From the NCBI RefSeq assembly GCF_000002425.4, contig NC_037260.1, forward strand, positions 12,292,768 to 12,356,767: a stretch of DNA of 64,000 nt, in the 5' to 3' direction. The stretch comes from Physcomitrium patens (lineage: Eukaryota > Streptophyta > Bryopsida > Funariales > Funariaceae). Under the pieces are notes generated by a model. That model was not told where the DNA came from and ran no database searches. It saw nothing but the letters and a program-made list of their open reading frames with translations. This document shows, in pieces, positions 35,430 to 52,680 of the stretch. A program made the position numbers and the translations under genes. The stretch's first letter is position 1. Each line of letters starts with the position of its first letter.

Positions 35430-35502
35430 TCCGTTGTAGTCTAGATGGTTGGGATACTCGGCTCTCACCCGAGCGACCCGGATTCGAGTCCCGGCAACGG
35501 AA
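35430..35502 (+). tRNA. tRNA-Glu (anticodon CTC)
   Basis: A full cloverleaf is present. The acceptor stem TCCGTTG (35430-35436) pairs with CAACGGA (35495-35501), with discriminator A at 35502. The anticodon stem CTCGG/CCGAG holds the loop CTCTCAC, anticodon CTC, which reads GAG. The T-arm loop TTCGAGT is canonical. The closing pair next to the loop in the T stem is A-C instead of G-C, a single G-to-A change from the usual plant sequence. There is no strong T run directly downstream, so pol III termination is doubtful. It could be a functional gene or an early pseudogene. Confidence 0.85.
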
Positions 35503-35697
35503 GCCCCCGAGTGACAAGTAACGGACTCCGTGAACGTGAGATACGAGCAATTTCATGTTTCTACATGATTCATCAGCACACCTTGAAAAACAATTCAACA
35601 CAATGTCTTATTCATTTGACTTCCATGCATGTAATGAACTCATCACGCACCCAAGCTTAAAACCACACTAGATGTTCCATTCCATCTCCAGTCATGT

Positions 35698-35901
35698 CTG
35701 ACTTCTTCCACACCTTGCATCATGTTGCAATCCAAGTAGTGGCTATATGCCAAATTATTCACTTGTTTAAGTACTTGATGGTTTGTTTGAAACTCCACGC
35801 TGACTTCTTCCACACTTTGCATCATGTTGCAATCCAAGTAGTGGCTATATGCCAAATTATTCACTTGTTTAAGTACTTGATGGTTTGTTTGAAACTCCAC
35901 G
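35698..35901 (+). repeat. Two-copy tandem duplication, 102 bp unit
   Basis: 35698-35799 and 35800-35901 are the same 102 bases except for a C/T difference (CACACCTTGC against CACACTTTGC). The near identity shows a recent event. As 102 is a multiple of three, open frames run through both copies on both strands; these are not evidence for a gene. Confidence 0.95.
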
Positions 35902-36138
35902 TTATCATTGTTGTGCCTTTCTTTTCTTATTGTGAAATATTGTAGTATTTAGATTTTGATTGTTGCTTAGTTTTTTGTCTTTAAATTGAGTGGAACAAGA
36001 TTAACATGAAATTGCTCATATCTCATGTTAATTTGGAACGTTTTAGATTTAAATCTTGTAAATAGACACTAATATAAAAGATTATGACGTTTGAAAATTA
36101 TTTGATGCATTGAAGATTATAAATAGCTAAGATATTAG

Positions 36139-36173
<35 letters not shown>

Positions 36174-36769
36174 TTATAAGAAGTGTCATCTTCTGTGGAC
36201 TAAATATGATTATAAAAAATTAAAAAATTGCTTTAATTTTTTCTATTTTTCCTTTTTTAATACGTTCAAATTGTTCATATACTTGGTGAGCATTTTAAAT
36301 GTTCCATTTTAGTACAAATCATTGTTCTAGAACTACAAGAATAAAGCCTTTTGCATAATTTTTTTATGTTCTTCTTTAATCATTTGTAAAACAAATATGT
36401 TCATGTTTAGATAACAGTGAGATAATTGAATCTAATCTAAATAATTGATATTAAATCTAATTTTAAGAAGACTTTTTTAGCTACATATCTTGATTTTCTT
36501 GCATAATCATAAGAAAATTCATTAAATGCAACATGATTCTTAATATATTCTTAAGTGTTTAAAATTTGATAAATATAAATTGAAGAACAATATGCCTTAT
36601 TAGACATGACATTTAAAAACATATGGCTTACCAACTAGTAATATAAATATTATTTTTAACTAAAAAAATAATTGAAGATGTAATGTTTATATTATAGGCA
36701 ATTTAAACCATTGCTAGAAATTAGTTCATAGTAGTAGAAATTTATTTTTTTGTATTTAAAAAAATACAT

Positions 36770-36812
<43 letters not shown>

Positions 36813-38400
36813 TTCATACATATAGAGTGATTAGAAAATTCTATTACTTTATTTCTAGAAAAGTAAAATTATTTTTGTTTTGCCAATGTCATTCTTGAAC
36901 TATAGTTTTGTTCAAGTCCACTTTAATCTTTTATGCATTGAAGCATCTATTTTAACACCTTCTTTTTTATATAATTATACTTTTATTTAATCTCATTTTC
37001 CCTTTGTAAGTTGAATATTAAAACACTTAGTTTTATAATTTAGAGTAAATCTATGAAAATATCAGACTTTATTGTAAAATATCAGATATCATTTTTTTTT
37101 CTCAAATAATTAATAACAAGAATCAAAACTTAATTTTACAACCATTTCTATGTTATTTTAGAATGCTACTAAAGAACATCATAAATTTTGTGTCATTCTT
37201 TTTTTTCAAGTTGGCATGAAGTTAATTTTTTAATTAAAGTAATACAATATTTTAAATTAAATTAAATCTCAAATTTCTTAACAACACATTAGACATTTCT
37301 AATCTAATAAGATAGCTTTGGTAAAAATATTATAGATTAAATAATTTTGAAATCTAGTTATCATCTAAAATAAAAATGTCAATTATTGTATAAGTTGGTG
37401 ATGCACTTCAATTACATTTTTTTCAACAAACACCACCAAAATTATTCAATAGACATTCTTTTATAAAATAATACCAAAATATATTATAATAAAAAAAAGT
37501 AAATTTATTTTATTTATTAAACTTAATTTTTTATAGATTGTACTTCAGTAGTTTAAATTTATTATTGTGTTATTTTAGGCATATGCTAAATAAACAAATA
37601 TTTACCAATTTTTCCATGTCTAGGCTTTCTTATCAATAGCTATGTCCAACATATTATGCCATATATAACACTTTTAACTTCAAAACTGTATTTACAACCA
37701 CAACAATTCTTATGTGCAATTTTGGGTGATTATACTTGTCACCACCAAATATGGTGTTACAGAACAAATATGTTATTTTTATAATATTTTCATAAATCAT
37801 AATATTAAAAACCATAAAACTTGAATACTAAATTATAATCGTATGTGGTTTTTTTTATTGTATCACGATTTATTTATTTTTTAAGTTATATTAAATACGC
37901 TGGATCATGTTTACGTCTGTATTTGTTAACGTGATAAAAATAAAATAGTATTCACTTTCATTGTTGATTCTAACAGAAGAAAGGATTGAATCATTGTTTA
38001 ATCTTAATCATGAGTTGATTGAGTTTTACTAATGTTGAAACTTTAATTTTTTTTGTAATTTGAAAAAACTTCTTGGTTGTTTAGTTACATTTAATAATTA
38101 TAATTTTATTATCTGAATTACATTTTTTTAAAAATATTCCTGCATGAGAGAATTAAGAAATGTATTTGAAAATTTAAATTAAATTAAATAAACATTGCCA
38201 GGAAATTCTGCACTAAAATTTGTCAAATTAAGAGAAAACAAATTAACTCTCATATACCAATTTTTAAAGTCACTAATATAGAACTACTCTCAGGAATACA
38301 TGTTTTAGATTGGAACTGAACACCTCACTAAATTACTCCAATAAATGTGATTAATAAAACATAAGAAACATTTGTAGGTATAATAAACAATCACCTAATA
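35902..38400. other. AT-rich interval, no gene seen
   Basis: Contains (TA)n runs at about 36143-36170 and 36772-36806. No repeat partner in the window and no coding frame were recognised. Confidence 0.7.
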
Positions 38401-40735
38401 TCTTCGCGAGCACTCTGTCGCCAGATCAGTGGTCTGCAAATCAAGACTACGCAGAGGCGTTTGACAGATGCACGAAAAGAAAAAAAGAAACAAAACAAAA
38501 CAAAACAAAACTTCAGAAATCATTCATGATCATGAATTTGTTTCTACTAATCCATTGAAAACAATGAATAATCACCCATGTTTCCATGGCACTTCCACCA
38601 TATGATATGGTCCAAACCTCTGTCTCCTGAGTCTTACATGCTTCACATTTTCGCAACACGTCAAAGATGTCGCCTTGTGGCTGGAAATGTTTGTGTGTGC
38701 CCACTACCTGGGTACCCAATTTTTAGCAGAAAGTTTTGTGAGCTTGACCAGCGGCTCAGAGCTTCAGACGCAAATCAGTAGCCTGGAAAGCAACTGGGAC
38801 ATGTGCTGGTGATGGTTGCTTCGATTCTTTTGTGAGGAAGAGGATTCTTTTGCCGATGCGTCGTTTGTGCCACATCCAATTCTACCTGCAGTTGAACCCG
38901 ACGAGCAGCGGTGGATGAACTGCCATGATACATTAGATATTTGGTCTTTTATTTTCGGGGCTCTTGCGGTCCATGTGTACCAACATTCTTTGTGGTTTTT
39001 GTCAGGTCATGCCTTAGGAAAGTTTTGCTTCCCTTGCTTTAGCTCATCGTTTTCAGCCTGAACTTGTCGCTTGCTGGATCGGAGATGGATCTCTTGCTTT
39101 GGGAGATAATGCGACTGCATTGATAGGACTTGTCTTCGCGGTGTTTGACAATGTTGAGTTAATCCTCCGAGATTCACCTGCCGGTAGGAATCGGTTCTAT
39201 CATTGCATGCCATTGCTTATACCTTGAGTCCAGCTTATTAAGGGCGTACACATTGATGATTCATACATTGCCTCCTAGAAAATCACCTAAAATTATGTAC
39301 TGAACTGTAATAATTTGGACAGTACTTATTTTCATGACGATATGTGATAACTAAGGATTGGGAATTATGGAATAAACTCTCCAACTACCTGTCACTGATG
39401 GGCCGTGCTTGTAGCCTTGTGCAGTGTGCGCTTACCTAAAAAATTACTCCCCGCTACAAGTTATGAACATTGCGTCGACTGGTCAAAAGCAGAGGGTTTT
39501 GTTCTTGTATTGCAACCATCTCGATTGATGAACTTGCGCCGAGAATGTTGTGCGTAGAAGATTGCAATTGAATCAGATTCACCTCGCCCTTGAACTCTGT
39601 CGAAATAAATGTTCAAATTTACATGTCAAATGCTGTGGATGAAGGTGGAATGGAAATAGAATCTCCCCTACTTGATAGGATCAAGCTATTTGGCCAGCCA
39701 ACCTGCTCCAGCTGCTGTGGGTTGTCCTGTTCGCATGTGCATTCGGACTGCCAAAAGCGCATTCATGAATTCTTGTTGTCAAATGAAACTGTCTACCAAA
39801 AGTACCGTGCATCCGAATATTGTATGATGCAACGCTGGAATATGGTGAATCTAGACTTGGTGAATTCTGGTCCACACCAATCATTATGGTTGGCAGGCGT
39901 AGCATGGGGATGAAGCTTCCCCCACTGGACTGTAACTCCCAACTTCGCTTCTTTGAGACAGTTACCGCTGCAAAATTAGCGAGGGGACAAGGGAAGGCAT
40001 TGAACGTGAGCTTCTAGGGAAGTCGAAATACTGAAGACAATCCTATATTTTGTGTCGACCCTCGACTGGATAAAGTTTGGACAGACAAGTTAGAAATATA
40101 AAGCCCGTGATGGAGAATACTCAGAAGTCGTAGCAGGTTATAAAATAACATGACATTATGTGTATCAAGCACGAACCACGCCAATTCGTGGAATAAAACA
40201 CCACCACCCATCCGCACAGAACGTTGCAAAGAGTGACGGTCTGGGTGTGATGACCTGATGGGGATTCTAAAACAGCGTCGGGGTGTGATGACCAGATAAT
40301 ATCCTAGTTTTCTTGGTAAGCGTGCCGCTTGAAGATTGAGCTCATTCCTGTCCTGCCTGTTCTCACTTGAGGCTCGCAATGACCACATGTTGCTGTCGGT
40401 GTTCAAGCTCTGGCTCCGAGCCCTCCAAGTCCGAATGAGTCTCTAGAGGTCCATCCTGGTGTCTTCTAGCCCCAATGGGTCAAGGAGTGGACTGTCTCGT
40501 GCGGAATGCTGCCCATTATGAGAGACGTATTAATCTCGTGCCGTGAGTGTGATCTGTGTTGCGCAGGAGCCAGATCTGTCAGTTGGTGCCGGAGCTGCAA
40601 AGCTGCCTGCCATGTCCACTGGGTGTAACGATTTGGGACGATCATCTGGCTACGGTACTCTGGAGGGTTAACTGTATTCCCAAATAAGGCTGTCAGCGAC
40701 TCGCGATGTATCTCTACCTTAAGCATTGATAACAA
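38401..40735. other. Intermediate-GC island, no gene recognised
   Basis: Composition is close to that of the ABCC gene region, and CpG sites are common, especially at 40000-40700. The most gene-like frame is 39590-39913 (plus), which from its first ATG reads MSNAVDEGGMEIESPLLDRI and has a Cys-rich stretch (CSSCCGLSCSHVHSDC). A second plus frame at 39820-40017 contains GRRSMGMKLPPLDC. Neither resembles a family I know. The two overlap in different frames, as in a pseudogene or an unspliced gene. A run of A at 40734-40750 ends the island. Confidence 0.35.
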
Positions 40736-43189
40736 AAAAAAAAAAAAAAATCGAATTTATTTTTAATTCATCAACAGTGGTGTTTTTTTTGTTTAACTCA
40801 TACAGGTTCATCATACTTAACACATGAAGAAGAAAAGAGAAGAACAGAATCACGTAGAAGCAGTCAGCTTTCAATACATGCACCGTAATCTTTATAATAT
40901 TTATTATCTTTAGAAGAAGTTATGAAATCAACCAAATCATTCTTTTATCACAAGTCTAAATATGCTAAACCATATCTTGATTCAAATAATTATTAAAAAT
41001 ACAAAGAAAACATGATTTTTTAAAATATTTATTTTGAGCGTTTTTAGGAATTTTTTTTATTTTCTTTTCTTTAATAGAAACTCATTAAAATAAGCCCAAC
41101 AAAAATTCTTTGAAAACACTTTTCATACCACTTAGAAAAAAATTCATTCCATTTTTGTTTTTCCTTATGAAGCCTTTGGACTTATTTCTTATTGAAAAGC
41201 CAACTCAAGAAGCCATCTTGATTTCAACCAATCAAAACATCCAAAAGTTGTGGCATGTCACCTTGTCTCATAAGTATAAAGTGTCCTTTGTGTTTTTCTA
41301 GAAAATAAAAAGGTTGGTTTTGGAAGAAGCATATTAATGTTTATGAAACTAATTATAGTATTCAAACTCAGATTTTAAAATTTTTTATGCTTAATTTATT
41401 TTAATTATTGATAAAAAAATTAGTTGAAATTCAAAATAACCTCAATACAATTTAAACAGAATTTAAATATTTTTATAAGTTTGTTGAATTGCATCTCTTT
41501 AATCTATATATTATCTTATAGATAATATGTAGAATGAGTATATCATTTATTATTTTAACATGGTATGCTATGACATAATTTGATATGGTATAGTCTTCTG
41601 TTGAAATTATGTGCATTATTTTATCAGCATAGTTGTGGGGCATGTTTTACAAGTAACATTGCTTTAGTCATATTTTATTTTTTCAATTTATTAACTACTT
41701 GATTTACTTCATGTATTTTACCTTGGTTTATTTTTTAGCCTTCTGCTTGTGTCTGAAATTTTGATTGTGCATTTTATTTTTATTATTTTTCTTTCTATTA
41801 TTCATTTATTTTTATTACTGAAACCTTTATGTATTCTTGTTTGTGAATCATGTCATATATATGTAAAAACAACAGTCAATTGTTGTCAAAATAAATTAAA
41901 TGAAGAACCCCCCCCCCTCTTGTTTAATTACTCAGTTTATCTTCCAGTGTCAAATTTGACAAGGAACTCAATTCTACTATCTTTCCAAACAAAAACATAA
42001 AAGCAGAAAGAAAAAGAAAACGAATACGTATATATACATGTACATATGTACAAAGAGAGAAGCAAACTTTTGATATGACAAGGAGAATCAAAGTGATTGT
42101 CTCAACAAAAGACACATTTATCTTTAGTAGTGTTTGTCTTTTAAAGTGTTTGTCTTTTCCTTTTTTTTTTTTTTTTTTTTTTTTTCATATTTTGTCTAAG
42201 ATTTAATGGATTTGATAATAGGGTCATGTCAGCAGTTAAGTTTCACACTCCAGCATAAATCTGTTGGATTCACACAACCTACTATTGGAGGTACCCTGCA
42301 AGAAAAGCTACAGATTTCAATTCACTGCTTTTTCTTATGCAGAGAGTATGGTGTGTCACATGAGCTTATCCCTCATACAAAAATACACAACATACTTTAT
42401 TTAGATGGTGGACACATGCCTTGCTTGCCAGTGTATATCAAATACAGCTCTGCTTTCAGTCTGGCCTATCGTTTTGAGTTGGCACTTTGTGTGGATGACA
42501 GTTGAGATCCCACTCTTACAAAAGATAGCCCTGGTGATTCAAGTGTTCCTTCTCCTCCCCCACATGTTGCACGTTTTCCTCTGCATGTTGTGTTCATTCA
42601 CTCAAGACTACACTTGGATGCCATGTTCCAAAATAATAAAGATCCTCTAAACATTCTGATTCCAAACACACAAGGTTCCAAACATAAAGGAGCATGATAG
42701 TTTAACTTTTCTGGATCAAAACGAAGTTCTCAAATAAGTTTTGTTGAGGTTAGTGGATAGTATTCTCAAATTGCTTTTGTTATTTTCTGCAGAGTTCTAA
42801 AGCCATTCTGTCAAACAGTTTTGGATGGGTAACTTATTGATTCACCTTTACCAGCAATCAAACAACTTTATTCTCATACCAAAAATAACACTGGAACCCA
42901 CAAAAGATACCTGATGTAGCCTTGAAATCTTGATTAACATATCCTCCCAATGCTTATTTTTAGTCTAGACCTTGCAAAAGGTGGCAAACTTTAAAATATA
43001 CATAAAAAAGAAAAATGCTCTGTGTGTGTCTGTATTCCTTATTATAAATTTAAGATCTATATATATATATATATATATATATATGTTTTTACGACTTAAA
43101 TTGTAGAGAGGGTATCAACTCAGACAATCTATACGTCACGTGGTGAGTACGACATTGAATGTGAGAATTCTTTTACTTTTGACATTGAA
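40736..43189. other. AT-rich interval with simple repeats, no gene seen
   Basis: Holds an A run (40734-40750), a C run (41909-41917), a long T run (about 42159-42185) and a TA run (about 43059-43084). A plus frame at 42206-42505 has no recognised domain. Confidence 0.6.
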
Positions 43190-44318
43190 TGTAGTGCTGA
43201 TCAAGCCATCTGGTGACTAGCGTGGATGTGGGCTCAGGGGTTTCTACCGCCCTCTGCCACACTGTTCCTAACGCTGCTGCAACTATCTGAATAAAGCTGG
43301 GATCCCTTGTCATTTGTACAGAAAAGTGGTGGTCGCTGCGCTTCAAGCCCTAATGCGACAAGCATCTGGAGCGGCTGGCACTGCGCCTGGATCCGCTCTG
43401 AGGGAAGATCGACTTGAATATTTAGGCCACAGTTCACCGTCCATGTGCATGACTTCGTAGCTGCGGATACCACATGGCAACACATTCACTTCCACAGGGT
43501 CCTGAATACTGCTCATGTAGAAAGAGCCAGTAGCAGATCGGCGAGGGTGGACTTGTGCAGCTTGTCGCATGAGTGTTCTTCTGACCCTAATTCTCTCCAA
43601 CACATTCCCTCCCATTGGTGCACACAAAAGTGTGAGTTTCTACAGGATCGTTGTCCTTGAGTCGTGGCTCGAGGAATGGATCGCACGCTCGTTTACTCCC
43701 TTAATTTCTCGTTGCTCAGCAGGATTTGAAGGCCAGGTTGTCCGCGGGGTTTAGAAATACGGAAGGTCTGGTGTTAGTGTGGAATCCTCATGTGTTGCAC
43801 AAAACAATGTGTCGAATTCCTTTACCGACAATATTGAAGTACACGAGCAGCTGCTTTGTAGCCTGTCCAAGCATTTGGAGGAGCAGGGGCTAAGGATTTG
43901 GCTTTCAGAGGAGGATCCGTGCAACCTTGTTAGGTAGTGTAGAAACTAACTTGTTTGGAGCGACCCCATAGTTATGCATTCAGAATCCGTCGAAATTGCT
44001 TACAAGTTTTGAAGGTCTTGGTAAGTAGTTTAGTTTAGTTTTTTTTTTTTAGTTTTTTTTTTTTTGGTAACAATCGTTGCAGAAGCTTGAGTCGTACAGG
44101 ATTTCTAATCATCAGCTGGCATTCAATGGTCATTCCAAAGTGACTGTATGTGGATCTCACGAATAGCGGAGCTGTAGTCTGCTTTGATCAGCGTCGTCTC
44201 ATGAAGACTGACGGTTGAGGTAGAGATTAAGGTTGATAGTATCTTGCTGAGTTCAGTGAGCCGCGTGTCCTGTACACGTGCTGTTACGAATTCCGGATTG
44301 ATGTTCGAAGGTTTTACA
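43190..44318 (+). promoter_or_regulatory. Upstream region of the ABCC gene (promoter and 5' UTR expected)
   Basis: The higher-GC island begins near 43190 and runs into the ABCC start codon at 44319. No TATA box, intron or transcription start can be named with confidence. A T-rich tract lies at 44038-44065. Frames on the minus strand (43234-43627) overlap one another and show no domain. Confidence 0.4.
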
Positions 44319-50401
<6,083 letters not shown>

Positions 50402-51050
50402 CAATACACAACATTTTTATTCTGCAGAGTAGATTGAACACCCCAGTTTCCTAGGACAAGCCGATAGAGTTACCTATCAACCTCATTAAATGTACTTTAT
50501 CCTTAAATCCCTCTCGTTTGAGCTACATAACACCGCACTCTACTTCAAATATATGTATCCAACTCCCTATGCATATGCAAAATGTAACCTGAATATGCGT
50601 GCAACTTAGTTTCTGTAGCCTCTCAAATTCGCCTTTCCATTGACAGGGTGGAATAGAGTAACATTTCTTTAACTGTCTGACCCTTAAATCTAAGTATTCG
50701 TGATTATGCAATAATCCTCGGCAACATCTGCGTGAGATATTTCCTTATCCAATCCGACTTTCTCCATCAGCTGCTCGGTCATCGTCCTTTGACTTCCTGA
50801 AATTCCTACATACGCCCGAGCTGGGATACTTTCACCAGCTCATTAAGCGACATGTAATTCTTCTTACAGTCCACCGATATGTGTTACTCCGATAAGTGTT
50901 AAAATTGCATACCCATGAAGAATCTGCAAAAGATTTATTGGATATTGATGTTCAACATCTAGCTGTCTCAAAGTGCATTAATATAGCTCAATGTCCAAAT
51001 GTGGAGCAAGCTACTTTCACCTTCATAATGTTCCTTTGTGTGATGATCTT
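50402..51050 (+). other. 3' flank of the ABCC gene
   Basis: Probably the 3' UTR followed by the end of the gene island. No clear AATAAA signal is visible. From about 50900 the composition turns AT-rich and the transposase relic begins. Confidence 0.5.
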
Positions 51051-52460
51051 GTAGTTGCTGTTGCAAAAAGATTTTATAGCATGATATTCAACAGGAAGGT
51101 GAAAAAGGTGCACAAATTCAAGAAGAGATTTCATATCAAGATATACTTACAGAGTGGATGCATTTGCTAGTACTTCCCTTGAGGCCTTTTAAGAGGATGC
51201 CTTAAAAAAGATGAAAGAATGAAGAGGATGCATTTGCTAGTACTTCCCTTGAGGCCTTTAAGAAGATGCCTTAAAGAGGATGAAAGAATGAAGAGGATGC
51301 ATTTGCTAGTACTTCTCTTGAGGTCTTTAAGAAAATGAAAGAAATTAAATTTTGTGCATCTTAGTATGCTCTTTTTGACATATTAAATATAGATTAGAAA
51401 TATCTCTTTTATAAGATTGAATCAAATTATACTTTTACTACAAAGAGGTTGTTTGGAAAGAAGAAAGAAAAAGAATACATTATTGTTTCACTTATTGCAA
51501 ATATTGATGGTACCATCAAATTTCTTCTTTTAATTATCAATAAGTATATGAAGCCTCAAGTATTTTCATGTATGCATATTCTCAATCCATATAACCTTTG
51601 AAATTAAAGAGTTTGCATATGAAAAAGCTAGGATGACAATAAGTATCTTTGAAGAATTTATATTTGAATTTTGAGAGAATAATGGTTGTTGCTTTTAAAA
51701 AAAAAGATATTACTATTGATTAACAATTTTTCAAGTCATCAAGTACCTAATGTAGATATACAATTGAAGATTACTAGACTTAAATTCTTGCCTCCAAATA
51801 CTGTAACTAGATTCTAATCTATGGATACAAGAATTATTTAATCATTTAAAGCTCAATATTGCAAGCTATTGATTCAACACCAAATAGATTCTCTTATAGA
51901 TAATAAGAGGAAATATATTAATATATACCAATTTGTAATAATCCTTGAGAATACTTAGCCTATTGGAGTTAATCCATTAACAATTATGAATTATTGGAAA
52001 CATATACATATTTTTTTGGTTCTTTTTGACAATATGGAAGCAGAAGAATCAATCATGAAAGAAAGAAAAGCTCAAGAAGTAATACGAAAGAAAGAATTGG
52101 AAGAAGTTACTACCTTATTGGAATAATTGGCATTAGTATTTGCAAAGAATGAAACTAGACCTACTATGAATGTACATAAATTCATCAATTATGAACTAGA
52201 ATTCCATCTAAACAATCTCTACATATCTATTAAGGAAGAAATTATGAGTATGCTTGATGAAAGAAATGATTCATTTGACAACAAATCTATTAAAGAAGCA
52301 AATAATGTATAAATTGGTGATGTGGTAGTAGATAAAGTAAGATTCAAGAATGCTAAAAGTGTATTAGTGATCTTGAAACAATTTTTGGAACAAAAGCCTA
52401 CTGATGTTACACCTCTCATCCAAAGTATTAGAATACTTCAAAAAGAAATAAGATCTTAGT
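51050..52460 (+). pseudogene. Tigger/pogo-type DNA transposase relic (CENP-B-like, DDE_1 superfamily)
   Basis: One plus-strand frame from about 51300 to 52460 follows the DDE_1 transposase layout. NIDQKYLFYK-like text (first Asp, about 51390) is followed by LFGKKKEKEYIIVSLIANID and GTIKFLLLIINKYMKPQVF (51445-51560), which correspond to the G-K-K-x-K-x-R-x-T-V block with x-x-DG-x-x-K-L-x-P-L-V-I. Next comes ILLLINNFSSHQVP, with the second Asp as Asn (GAC to AAC). Then LKFLPPNTVTRF and SMDTRIIQSFKAQYCKLLI (third Asp kept, about 51815). Then NPLTIMNYWKH, matching the T-I-x-N-C-W motif. The C-terminus ends DVTPLIQSIRILQKEIRS. Stops such as TAA in TRF-stop-S are CAA to TAA. The N-terminal DNA-binding part is disrupted by a 69-bp minisatellite. 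Terminal inverted repeats were not found. Confidence 0.75.
51157..51330 (+). repeat. Minisatellite, 69-bp unit, about 2.5 copies, within the transposase relic
   Basis: GGATGCATTTGCTAGTACTT starts at 51157, 51226 and 51295, followed each time by CTTGAGG-CTTTAAGA. The spacing is 69 bp (23 codons), so copying was in frame. Confidence 0.9.
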
Positions 52461-52680
52461 ATGCATAAGAATCTCATCAAATTACTTTAGATATATTTAT
52501 TTACTATGCTTAAATATATGACAACATTCATATCTTATATATTTTTATTTTTATTAATATAAATATTATTATTTTTAATTTAAAAATTACATAAGTATTA
52601 CAAATTATCTATACTATTCCAATTAGTATTAAAGTGTTAACATGACATAAAAGTTACAAGTTTTCTTGCTCATAAATATT
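52461..52680. other. AT-rich spacer between transposase and LINE relics
   Basis: Nothing recognised beyond AT-rich sequence. Confidence 0.5.

Noticed and set aside
35643..35945. Two opposing frames with an internal 34-residue repeat
   Set aside because: The repeat is the 102-bp DNA duplication; both strands stay open only because 102 is a multiple of three.
41909..41917. Run of nine C as a signal
   Set aside because: A lone homopolymer in AT-rich DNA, with no neighbouring structure.
43234..43660. Overlapping plus and minus frames upstream of the ABCC gene
   Set aside because: No domain, mutually overlapping, and located where the promoter and 5' UTR are expected.
44244..44318. N-terminal extension of the ABCC frame to 44244
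   Set aside because: The first codon is TTG and the next in-frame ATG (44301) has a poor context; the ATG at 44319 has A at -3 and G at +4.
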